Below are positions 1 through 7,281 of a DNA stretch of 11,812 nt, in pieces. Within the stretch, counting starts at the first letter, position 1, and every line of letters begins with the position of its first letter. Both the position numbers and the translations under genes were made by a program. The stretch is from Cyclostephanos tholiformis (lineage: Eukaryota > Bacillariophyta > Thalassiosirophyceae > Thalassiosirales > Thalassiosiraceae), in contig JALLPB010000995.1 in NCBI GenBank assembly GCA_036939975.1, forward strand, positions 1 through 11,812, written 5' to 3'. A model generated the notes under the pieces. It searched no databases, was not told the origin of the DNA, and was given only the letters and a program-made list of their open reading frames with translations.

Positions 1-2
1 TC

Positions 3-1280
3 AAGCTCAAGGGGAACATGACTCGTTCTAATGCCAAGAGGACTGTCCAAAGCATCGTTAAAGTCCCCAGTGAACTTATCAAGCTCCACCAAGAGGTGGA
101 ATTGGCAATTGACTGCTTTTTTGTGAATAAGCATGTTTTTTTCACTACCTACAGCACGAAGATATGTTTCACCACAGTCACCCATTTGAGCAATCGGACC
201 AAGGAAATTATTTGGGCGGCTCTGCATGCAATGTACAAGATGTATCTTTTACGCGGCTTCAAGATTATGGTGATTAGGGGAGACCAGGAATTTGCTTCCA
301 TCAGTGAGTTGATAATCGACCTCCCAACCATGCCCAAATTGGATTGGGCTATAGCTTCTTAGCATTGTGGCTTGATTGAACGGAATGTTCAATTTCTGAA
401 AGAGAAGGTCAGATCCTTTTGCCACAGCCTCCCATATGAAAGGGTGCCAGCCATCATGATTGTTTGGATGGTTCTACATGTTGTGAAGTTTGTTAATGGG
501 TTTCCACGGAAAGATGGTGTGAAACTCTATTCTCCTGGAGAGATTATGACTGGTTGGCGTCTACATGCTGATGACCTTTGGCTTGGTTTTGGGACTTATT
601 GCCAGGTGGCCGAGCATGTGGAGCCTTGCAACAGTCTTGCTCCTTGGACTCGAGCGGCTATTGCACTTGGCAATTCTGGGAATTTGTCAGGTGGTCAGAC
701 ATTCCTAGCTTTGGACACTGGCCACACCATTATCCGGCATCAGTGGGTGGTGTTACCCATGCCTCTTGCTGTTATTGCCAGAGTTACTGTACTCGGAAAA
801 GCTGAGCCTTCCATTCTCACTTTCACAGATAGGCACAGTCGTGAAATTGGAGATTATCCCCAGGAGGAGCCTGTGGCGGATGACGATGGCTCAGCAGTAA
901 ACTATGATTATGTGTCTGATTTGCACGATTCTATAATTACAGGAGTGGGCGAGGTACCCCCTACCGAGCCCACAGGAGTGGAAACGGCAGACCTCTAAGC
1001 CCCCCTAGATGTCACTGAAGGCACCAATGCGGACACTGATTTTGGGCTCAAACAGGTACCTCTAGATGACCCCCACGAGCATAACACCGCGCGCCATGCA
1101 ACCGGCGAGCCAACCACAGTGGCGCCATCCCAAGACCCTGCACCCCCACTCCAAGGAATGGCGGCCCGCAATGCCCGGGTGAGGAAGCCCCCCAAGAAGT
1201 ATGTTCCGTCCATGCAAGGCAAGAAGTATGCAGTTGCATTCTTGTCTCAGATTGCTGAGTGCCTCAAGCAGGCAGCAATG
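3..1280 (+). pseudogene. Integrase part of pol, element 1 (broken)
   Basis: This is one continuous reading frame (from base 3) interrupted by TAG at 360-362 and TAA at 996-998. It reads as a retroviral-type integrase, the enzyme that inserts element cDNA into the chromosome. The first catalytic Asp is likely in AIDCFFVNKHVF (about 108-143), the second in the GDQEFA patch (about 279-296), and the Glu in LIERNVQFLKEKV just after the TAG. After the core come a SPGEIMTG motif (about 531-554) and a Gly/Pro/Asp-rich linker, then RKPPKKYVPSMQGKKY (about 1183-1230), a lead-in seen before the RT in this kind of element. The frame is lost between 1262 and 1282. The TAG sits where Gln fits (TAG for CAG) and is a simple C-to-T change. 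Confidence 0.85.
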
Positions 1281-1981
1281 GGATGGCATTGGCCCAGATG
1301 TCTGTCAAGTTGATGTCACCGGGTGTTCACCATAAGGCGGATATTGTGGGAATGATTATGGCTCAGTTATCCATGAAGGCTGCTGTCAAGAAGTGGGGGG
1401 AATGTGCTAGGTATGCAATACTGAAGGAGATGAAGCAGCTCCATTTACGTAATTCCTACAAGCCAAAGCATTGGCATGATCTGAGCAAGAAGCAGAAGCA
1501 TCAGATACTTGAATCACACATCTGTGTTGAAGAGAAAAGGGATGGAACCATCAAAGCAGGAAAGGTCATCGGTGGCAACAAGCAACGAGACTACATTACT
1601 AAAGAGGATGTGAGCTCCCCAACTGTGATGGCAGAAGCTGTCATGCTCACTTGTGTAATTGATGCACAGGAGAACCGTGATGTTGCAGTGGTGGACATAC
1701 CCAATGCCTTTGCCCAGATGGTTGTGAGTGATGAAGACACTGAGCATTGAGTCATCGTTCGAATCAGGGGTCCTCTGGTGGATGTTCTGGTGGGCATCAT
1801 GCCAGATGTCTATGGTAGTTATGTCTCTACCAACAAGGCAGGCAAGAAGGTGCTGATTGTTGAGTGTCTTGATGCTGTCTATGGTGCCATGGTAGCAGCT
1901 TTACTCTACTACAAGAAGTTCATCAAAAGTCTCACCAAGCATGGATACAAGCTCAACCCATTTGATGGATGTGTTGCCTTG
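1263..1981 (+). pseudogene. Reverse transcriptase N-terminal part, element 1 (broken)
   Basis: The frame beginning near 1263 encodes the fingers and front of the palm of a Copia RT. Landmarks are the NGMALAQMSVKLMSPG lead-in, KEMKQLHLRNSYKPKHW, the KRDGTIKAGKVIGGNKQRDY patch and VVDIPNAF (about 1691-1714), which holds the first RT catalytic Asp. TGA at 1748-1750 falls in EH(stop)VIVRI where Arg is expected, so CGA to TGA is the simplest cause. Reading resumes in the same frame through ECLDAVYGAM and HGYKLNPFDGCVA. Here the palm breaks off before the YxDD motif, so the copy cannot encode an active polymerase. Confidence 0.85.
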
Positions 1982-2292
1982 AGCGGAATGGAAAGGCCTT
2001 GAGCAGCAAATGTACGAGGCACATCAACATTCGGTACTTTTGTGTGTGTGATAGAGTCAACATGAAGGAGATCAGTGTTCATTGGCGTCCCACCAAGGAT
2101 ATGGTTGCAGATTTTTGGACAAAACCTTTGCAAGGCAGTCACTTCAGGAAGCTACAAGATAACATCATGGGTAGGGTGAGATGTGCTAAACCCAAGGGCG
2201 ATTCTGGTAGCAGTAGCAAGACTGTCAGTAAGGAAGTGAAGAAGAAAGTTAAGGTGCTTGTTAAAGGTCGTACCAGGATTATGCCCCAATAG
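1976..2292 (+). pseudogene. RNase H C-terminal tail of pol, element 1
   Basis: From about 1978 another frame reads LERNGKALSSKCTRHINIRYF, then HWRPTKDMVADFWTKPLQGS (about 2081-2140) and a Lys/Ser-rich end that stops with TAG at 2290-2292. The RHIxIRYF and ADFWTKPLQG patches mark the very end of Copia pol. The catalytic core of RNase H and the second half of RT are missing between this piece and the preceding one. By the usual Copia length that is a loss of a few hundred residues (inference). A 9-base direct repeat, GCCTTGAGC, lies at 1976-1984 and 1996-2004, close to the join. Confidence 0.85.
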
Positions 2293-2317
2293 TCAGATGA
2301 CCATTGAGGCACAGGAG

Positions 2318-2520
2318 TGTGTTGGGGTTTATATAGTTTGGTCTGGCCTGTGTGTACAAAGGACAGACCATATCCTACCCAGATATTGAAGTTGAAGAGC
2401 ATCTTAGTATCTTTGTGGGATCCTGGCTTGCAGGACAATTTCCCTTGTATTTTCACTCATATTTTTGAGAGTGATGAATAGCAATAACTACAATACTAAA
2501 AACCAGTTACTCCCAAGCCA
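2318..2520 (+). repeat. Possible 3' LTR of element 1 (boundaries unsure)
   Basis: Just after the pol stop comes a purine-rich GAGGCACAGGAG, a plausible polypurine tract, followed by TGTGTTGGGG at 2318-2327. LTRs in Copia elements normally start with TG directly after that tract. The stretch is non-coding and ends somewhere before the second element begins near 2600; CA at 2519-2520 is one candidate end. With no 5' LTR in view the limits cannot be proven. Confidence 0.35.
2339..2370 (+). other. Imperfect hairpin inside the presumed LTR
   Basis: TGGTCTGGCC (2339-2348) pairs with GGACAGACCA (2361-2370), a ten-base stem with one mismatch and a 12-base loop. It could be part of the element's transcript leader or termination region, or be chance. 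There is no U-run typical of an intrinsic terminator, and none would be expected in a nuclear element. Confidence 0.35.
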
Positions 2521-2602
2521 TCAATTTGGCCATTAGGCCCGGTCCACACTAGCGTGAAAGAAGGACGAATTTGCGAGTCGGCATTGTCCCGAGCAATTTT
2601 CT

Positions 2603-2760
2603 CCAACACGCCTCTTCACCAAAGCTGACCTTTGGATGTTGTATGCAAACCCTGGGTCTTGCTGGGATGAGTTCTACAATGTGGTTGACTCTGTCACAAC
2701 AAAGGACCTCCAAGAAGGGACCATGCTGACAGAATGAGGAATGTGTGGAGATGAACCACT
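2603..2760 (+). pseudogene. Pol lead-in fragment of element 2
   Basis: The frame from 2603 reads a Trp/Tyr-rich stretch (KADLWMLYANPGSCWDEF, then a DSVTTKDLQEG patch) and stops at TGA 2735-2737. After one frame change it runs on into the next fragment with no gap in sense. I take it as the piece of the polyprotein ahead of integrase. No protease DSG/DTG motif and no gag zinc knuckle is visible. Attribution rests mainly on position and continuity. Confidence 0.5.
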
Positions 2761-3924
2761 ATGGCATTTGTGCACAGCTTCTTAGCTTGCACATTGCTCA
2801 CACAAACAATAACAGAATGTGTGCACATCTCTCACGCAGCAGTGACTATGAGGGGGCCCACAATTGATGACTCTAAATGTGATTTATTCTTGGAAGTAGC
2901 AGCAACTTCTACATTGGAATCAGCTATTGCCACAATTGTTGCTGTTACGGCTGGTAGGACATGAGGAGTGAGTGCTGAGCACCTATTGAAGGTGTGGATG
3001 ATTCCACATGATGAAGCAGCACAAACCCTGAAGTTCACATCCCAATGCTTATGCACCAATATTGATTCTTCTTTGTCAAGAAATGTTGGAACCAACAATT
3101 GGGCTGTGCATTATCGCCACATCAAGTTGTACTTCAACACGGATACCCTTTTTGTAACTGGAAAAACCAAGAGCTCTCGTGGAAACATTTGTGCTCAATT
3201 GGTTGTCTTGGATAAAGGATTCATAGCCATCTCTCCTATGAAGAATCAGCAAGACTACTTCCTTGCACTGAAGCAATTTGCTAAGGATGTTGGTGCCCCG
3301 GATGTGCATGTCTGTGATCCACACCCAACACAGTGACAAAGCAAGATGAAAGAGTTCTGTAATCAGATTGGCACTACACTTCACATTCTTGAAGCTAAAA
3401 CTCAGTGGAAAAAATGAGCTGAACTTTATGTGGGTTTAGTTAAGGAGTCTACACGGAAAGATATGCAAGCCTCGGGCTCGCCTTTAGTCCTTTGGGACTA
3501 TTGCATGGAAAGGAGGGCTTTAATATACCAAGTTACCACCAAGTCACTGTTCCAACTGAACGGTTCAACTCTTTACACCATCACCTAGTATGGCACTGAT
3601 CCAGACATTTCAAACCTTTGTAGGTTTGGATGGTATGAGTGGGTTTACTTTAGGGAAAATTCTGCCTTATTTTCATTTTAGAAAGAGCGACTTGGCTGCT
3701 GTCTAGGTCCAGCAAAAAATGAACAAAATGATATGGCCCAATGGATTTTGAAGGATAATGGGAAGGTGGTGCCTTGCAGGTCCATCCGAAATCTTCCTCC
3801 CAAAGAATTGGCTATTTCAAGTGAAGACGAGAAGGGAAAATGAAAAATATTTACCAACTCCATTCGAGGGTTGAGGGTTGCTTGGTGATTCTGTCTCTCT
3901 CCCAGCTATACCCCCCCCAATGCT
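2761..3924 (+). pseudogene. Integrase part of pol, element 2 (broken)
   Basis: One frame carries the integrase through many stops. Bases 2761-2961 give a linker. After TGA at 2962-2964 (where AGG ACA TGA GGA suggests a former CGA) comes the SAEHLLKVWMIPHDEAAQTL lead-in (about 2971-3030), a helical region found before Copia-like integrase cores. The core has FNTDTLFVTGK (first Asp, about 3136-3168), VCDPHPTQ (second Asp, about 3310-3333) and AELYVGLVKE (Glu, about 3415-3444) after another TGA. A C-terminal patch GWYEWVYFRENS follows near 3628. The spacing of the three acids agrees with a DDE integrase. It cannot make protein. Confidence 0.85.
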
Positions 3925-4302
3925 ATGGAAGAATTTTGGGATTTAGAGCCTTATGCTGTTGATGATGTCAAGCCGCTTGCATTCCTTGAGGCTGACCTTG
4001 TTGATGCAGCAGGCAAGCCATTTGCCCAGCACTCTCTTGCTGACTCTTTGATCAATGCTGAGGTCTTGCTTCTCCACGATGATGGCAAAGCACTTGCACA
4101 TGTAGTCAAACATATGGTTGGCTCAGATGGAGGGCCAGTTGGGGTGTACAGTGAGAATCTGCTCCTGAATTCATTAATCTATGAATGTGAATTTGATGAT
4201 GGCACTGTTAAAGAATATGGAGCAAACACAATTGCCTCCAACATTTTTGAAGATTTTGATGCAGATGGGTTCTCCTCCACAATCTTGTATCACACTTGTT
4301 AA
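3925..4302 (+). pseudogene. Integrase-RT linker of element 2
   Basis: This is the same frame as the integrase, open for 125 codons and ending in TAA at 4300-4302. It encodes an acidic linker with FWDLEPYAVDD, GKPFAQHSLADSLINAEVLL and CEFDDGTVKEYGANTIASNI segments. The last resembles a DG(T)xKEY/ANxIA motif that precedes a chromodomain-like patch in related pol proteins. No enzyme signature. It is not a separate gene: sense flows in from the integrase and on to the RT across frameshifts. Confidence 0.7.
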
Positions 4303-4342
4303 CCACAAGAGGTAATTAGAATGACCAGTCAATAGTACTTCA

Positions 4343-4421
4343 AAATGGAAATTCCTTGTTGAATGGTCCAAACGGTTCACACTAATGGATTGACCCTAAG
4401 CTGCTCAAGGAATCTATTCCT
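4343..4421 (+). pseudogene. Chromodomain-like patch of element 2 pol (frameshifted)
   Basis: Around 4346-4370 one frame reads WKFLVEWSK. After a frameshift between about 4370 and 4383 and a TAA at 4383-4385, another frame reads WIDPKLLKESIPVKVAKY. Joined in sense, this follows the pattern of a chromodomain: a beta strand ending in hWxxW, a second Trp some residues later, then a helix with LxxS. Chromodomains bind methylated histone tails and can direct integration to heterochromatin. They are common in Gypsy chromoviruses and less usual in Copia. The identification is by pattern only. Confidence 0.45.
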
Positions 4422-5387
4422 GTCAAAGTTGCCAAATATGCCACTTCATGCAACATTGAGGATGAACCCTTTTTTGCCTGGTGGGTACCTTACATCTTAC
4501 GAAAACGGGATGCCATTGTCTCTGCTGTGACCACTTGCATGTTTAGGACGAGTCATAAATATGGCATAGAACTCCCAACTTTGGTTAAATCTGCAATTGG
4601 AATTGATCAGAAGACTAAAAATACACTTTGGCAGGATGCCTTCAAGAAAGAGATGGGCAACATATGTATTGCCTTTGAAATCCTAGGCCCAAAAGCTAAA
4701 GCACCTGTGGGTTGGCACAAAGCTTTGGGCCACATTGTCTTTGATGTAAATATGGACTTTACTAGGAATGTCCATTGAGTCAAGGATGGTCATAAGACTC
4801 CTGATTTGTTGACGTCAAGTTTTGCTGGGGTGGTATCACATGACAGCATCTGCATTGCGTTAACGCATGCAGCTTTGCTAGGCCTCCCAGTTCTTGGGGC
4901 CAATATAAGAAATGCATACCTCCAAGCTCCAAGCTCGGAACAGTATTTTATCATATGTGGGCTTGAATTTTGTATTGAAAATGAAGAACGTATTGGCTTA
5001 ATACGTTGTGCTCTCTATGATGACAAAGTTCCTTGTTGCGATTTTTGGCACCATGGTTTCACTTCTTCACGGGCTGATCCAGATGTTTGGTTTAGGTCCT
5101 CAAAGCAAACAACAGGAGAGGAATATTATGAATATGTTCTTCTGTATTTGGATGATGTTTTAGTGATCTCTGAACATGCGATAAGGTGCTGCACAAATAG
5201 ATTGGCCAGCATTTCGTTTTACACGAAGAATCAATTGGTCTACTTTCAAACTATCTTGGTGGAAAGATCCGTGAGATAACTCTTGACAATGGAGTAACAG
5301 CCTGGGCTTTTGGCTCTTGCCAATATGTCCAATCTGCTGTAATGAATGTGTGAAGAATACCTTAAGAAAGCAGGGGAGAAACTAGAA
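4386..5387 (+). pseudogene. Reverse transcriptase part of pol, element 2 (broken)
   Basis: One frame from 4386 runs to 5279 with a TGA at 4776-4778 where Trp or Arg is expected. It carries the lead-in WWVPYILRKRDAIVSAV, a WHKALGHIVFDVKM-like patch (about 4713-4757), the first catalytic region GANIRNAYLQAPSSEQYF (about 4893-4946), a short in-frame loss before GFTSSRADPDVWF, and the polymerase motif YLDD at 5145-5156 (TAT TTG GAT GAT), where Copia RTs usually have YVDD. A frameshift near 5185 moves sense to another frame (GQHFVLHEESIG, NYLGGKIREITLDNG). A second shift near 5349 gives CEEYLKKAGEKLE before similarity ends at about 5387. The palm is nearly complete but broken; RNase H is absent. 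Confidence 0.85.
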
Positions 5388-5619
5388 AAAACAATTTTAT
5401 AAAACATCGTCGCACCAACACTCGCGAATAAAGTAAAGTTCTAGGTGGTAGAACCACTTTTAGTTTAGAACAAAAAAAACACAGCCGTTTCGACAGCAAA
5501 TGAGAGGGGGGAAGGATTGCATATCCAATAACAAATCGTCTACATTCACCCCACAACACCCCCCCACCCTTCTGATCTTCCTCCCGTCTTCGATCCCCCC
5601 CCGACCCTTCCATCCCTAA
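5388..5619. other. Spacer between truncated element 2 and EDA; EDA 3' flank
   Basis: After the last pol-like codons the sequence changes from AT-rich retroelement to a pyrimidine-rich stretch (about 5520-5617, several runs of C). It lies downstream of the EDA stop on the opposite strand, so it would serve as EDA 3' UTR and terminator, reading purine-rich in that sense. No clear AATAAA-type signal and no open frame that looks coding. Confidence 0.5.
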
Positions 5620-6432
5620 CTACTTCCTGACGTACGGTCCCACAGTCCTAACGTTCGCCATGACCCTCTCTGCATTCTTCGAAATCTGATCCCAATCCCC
5701 ATTGGCAATCGCCACCGGATCGAAGAGCGGCGCGACTAACCCGACGCTCGCGGCGCCTGCCTTCAGGTACTCACCCGCATTATCGAGATCGACGCCGCTC
5801 GTTGGATTAATGCTCAGGAATGGCAACGCCGAGCTAACGGCCTTCACCCAATTGGGACCGCCCGCCACGCCCGGGAAGAGCTTCTGAAGCGGCGCGCCGT
5901 TCCGGTAGGCGTTGACCATTTCGGTGGGCGTTTGACATCCGGGTGCGATGACGATGTTCCTCGCCGCGCACCATTGTATGACGTCCGGCAGCATGACCGG
6001 CGTGATGATGAATTCCGCGCCCGCATCGACGGCCCTCTCTGCATCACCCACGTTCATTATCGTGCCGCATCCGACCATGACCCTGCCGTCGTACCTCGAT
6101 CGAAAGTCCGACAGGTGGGATAGGCAATCGGGCGTGGTGAGGGTGAATTCCACGATTTCGAATCCGCCGTCGATGCACGCCTGCATGGCCTTGGGACACG
6201 CATCCGACGTGGGAGTGCGCAGCACGGCGCACGCGCGTATGTTGGCGAAGGTCCGAAGAACTCGGTCGTAATCCTCGCGGGACTTGGCCCGATCGAGCGC
6301 GGGCGTGGTCGCGAGGCATCGTAGTGGGGTTGATGCCTTGCCGGCGGCGGATGATGCCGTGGAGGTGGTGGGGACGACGTTGGCGCAACCCGCTCGGCGG
6401 AGGAATGCGTTGGATGCGAGGCGGAGGGACAT
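5620..6432 (-). CDS. EDA: KDPG aldolase, probable mitochondrial (Entner-Doudoroff)
   Basis: This class I aldolase splits 2-keto-3-deoxy-6-phosphogluconate into pyruvate and glyceraldehyde 3-phosphate, the last step of the Entner-Doudoroff route; related enzymes cleave 4-hydroxy-2-oxoglutarate. It has 270 residues, single exon. Residues 1 to about 45 are an Arg/Ser/Ala leader without acidic residues and with an RCL-ATT site near 38-43, as in mitochondrial transit peptides; it does not look like a bipartite plastid leader. The barrel follows: GGFEIVEFTLTTP (89-101) with the catalytic Glu95, VGCGT (120-124), ITP (143-145), PGCQTPTEM (164-172), QKLFPG (183-188) with Schiff-base Lys184, and NPTSGVDLDN (209-218). 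Bacterial EDA has Arg where Thr99 stands here; the EFTLTT form is to my knowledge found in plant/cyanobacterial-type members. Mature length of about 225 fits the family. The start has A at -3. Diatoms are known to have this pathway. Divergent from the gene at 7282. Confidence 0.93.
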   Translation of the reverse strand: MSLRLASNAFLRRAGCANVVPTTSTASSAAGKASTPLRCLATTPALDRAKSREDYDRVLRTFANIRACAVLRTPTSDACPKAMQACIDGGFEIVEFTLTTPDCLSHLSDFRSRYDGRVMVGCGTIMNVGDAERAVDAGAEFIITPVMLPDVIQWCAARNIVIAPGCQTPTEMVNAYRNGAPLQKLFPGVAGGPNWVKAVSSALPFLSINPTSGVDLDNAGEYLKAGAASVGLVAPLFDPVAIANGDWDQISKNAERVMANVRTVGPYVRK

Positions 6433-7281
6433 TGTAAATGTGTTGTATGGATATTGAGGTTTGAAGGAGCGAGGCAGGTGGAACCGGATGTTTCTTTTTG
6501 TTTTGTGTCGATAGGGAGATAGATGATAAAAGGGGCGGCAGGTTGATCGACGGATCGGATGATGCCACGCACTCGTCCTGGAATCTCTTTTACTCTACTA
6601 CACACAGAAAAGGTAAGAATAAGATACCTACCTATTTTATCTAGAGGTAATGGGCGCGCCGCTGCGCGGGGGTCTAATACTCGATCCCGCCACAATATTA
6701 CTGGTGCTCTTCCCGCCTGTTTTCTGTCACACTAAAAAGAAATGGTGGTGCCGACGACGTGGTAATATTGTGCACTTGAAGGGAATTTCCATGTTGAGGC
6801 GACAGTGTCGACGTGGTGAAAAATATATATCGGCTGAACTTGAAGGGAATTTCCGTGTTTTGGAAAGTGTCGACGTGGTGAGAAATATATACTTGATGAA
6901 CTGGAAGGGAGTGTCTCTATCATTGACGTGGTGGGATTATCACTCTTGAGATAAAAAAAGAGGGAAAAAAGAATACCACGTTGTTTTCTGTCGTAACGAT
7001 AATTTTAAAAAATAAGAGGGGGGAAACAATGACCCTTTAAAATGACCGTGTGTTTTTCGACACATCCTTCTAAAAATTGAAACTACGGACCAAAATATGG
7101 GAACACCTCAGCTAAAAACAGCAGGCGGCCAAGAAAGACGCTCATTTTGTGATTCCCGAGAAGCCTGTTCATCGATGATGAGGGGATACTAGGGGATGGA
7201 TCAAATCATGACACTTCTACATTTTTCATAAATCCACAAAAGTTTTACTCTACTACTACATAGCATTCCACGAAGAAAATA
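6433..7281. promoter_or_regulatory. Shared divergent spacer between EDA and the gene at 7282
   Basis: These 849 bases hold no convincing gene. They should contain both promoters. Visible elements are a GC-rich patch with GGCGCGCC at about 6654-6661, a minisatellite with GACGTGG boxes (6753-6937), A-rich runs around 6951-7020, and TTTTACTCTACTAC occurring twice, at 6588-6601 and 7243-7256, the second copy 26 bases ahead of the downstream ATG. No TATA box can be fixed with confidence. Open frames here on either strand are composition artefacts or out-of-frame shadows of EDA. Confidence 0.55.
6753..6937 (+). repeat. Degenerate minisatellite, period about 62-64, with GACGTGG boxes
   Basis: Two nearly full units, 6775-6838 (64 bases) and 6839-6900 (62 bases), each begin CTTGAAGGGAATTTCC and contain GTGTCGACGTGGTGA-type sequence followed by an AAATATATA stretch. 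A partial unit precedes (6753-6774) and a diverged partial unit follows (6901-6937). GACGTGG occurs at 6756-6762, 6810-6816, 6872-6878 and 6925-6931. The last copy is preceded by T, giving TGACGT, the core of cAMP/CO2-response-type elements bound by bZIP factors. Position between two divergent starts suggests a regulatory role, but that is inference. Confidence 0.75.

Larger units (their letters stand above)
1..2520 (+). mobile_element. Decayed Copia-type LTR retroelement, copy 1 (5' end outside window)
   Basis: Pol modules occur in Copia order: integrase (about 3-1262), RT (about 1263-1978), then the RNase H tail (about 1978-2292). Integrase before RT is the Ty1/Copia order, not the Gypsy order. 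Gag and protease would lie left of the window. The copy is inactive: stops at 360-362, 996-998 and 1748-1750, a frameshift between 1262 and 1282, and an internal deletion near 1976-1981. The wording of the integrase and RT resembles diatom Copia (CoDi) elements as I know them; that is recognition, not a search. The right edge is uncertain because the LTR end cannot be fixed from one copy. Confidence 0.85.
2603..5387 (+). mobile_element. Decayed Copia-type retroelement, copy 2 (different family, truncated at both ends)
   Basis: A second Copia-order pol lies directly behind the first on the same strand: gag-pol linker, integrase, linker, chromodomain-like patch, RT. Its integrase and RT wording differs throughout from copy 1, so it is another family and not a duplicate. 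There are many stops (for example 2962-2964, 3334-3336, 3412-3414, 3586-3588, 4300-4302, 4383-4385, 4776-4778) and several frameshifts. Recognisable pol stops near 5387; no RNase H or LTR follows. The first identifiable codons are near 2603, and no 5' LTR is visible. CpG is very rare: two in 2761-3060. Confidence 0.85.

Noticed and set aside
360..362. Read-through or reassigned TAG codon in the integrase of element 1
   Set aside because: Other stops of all three types and frameshifts occur in the same element, while the host genes end normally at TAG and TGA. Decay explains it better than recoding.
1757..1770. GTTCGAATC, resembling the T-loop of a tRNA
   Set aside because: It lies inside the RT coding sense (VIVRIRG) and has no acceptor stem or anticodon arm around it.
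6613..6644. GTAAGA ... ATCTAG, resembling a tiny + strand intron
   Set aside because: About 32 bases is too short for a normal spliceosomal intron, and there is no coding exon on that strand on either side.
6044..6695. Minus-strand frames of 174 and 212 codons upstream of and overlapping EDA
   Set aside because: They are out-of-frame shadows of the EDA 5' half extended into its leader; Pro/Arg/His-rich translation without domain sense.
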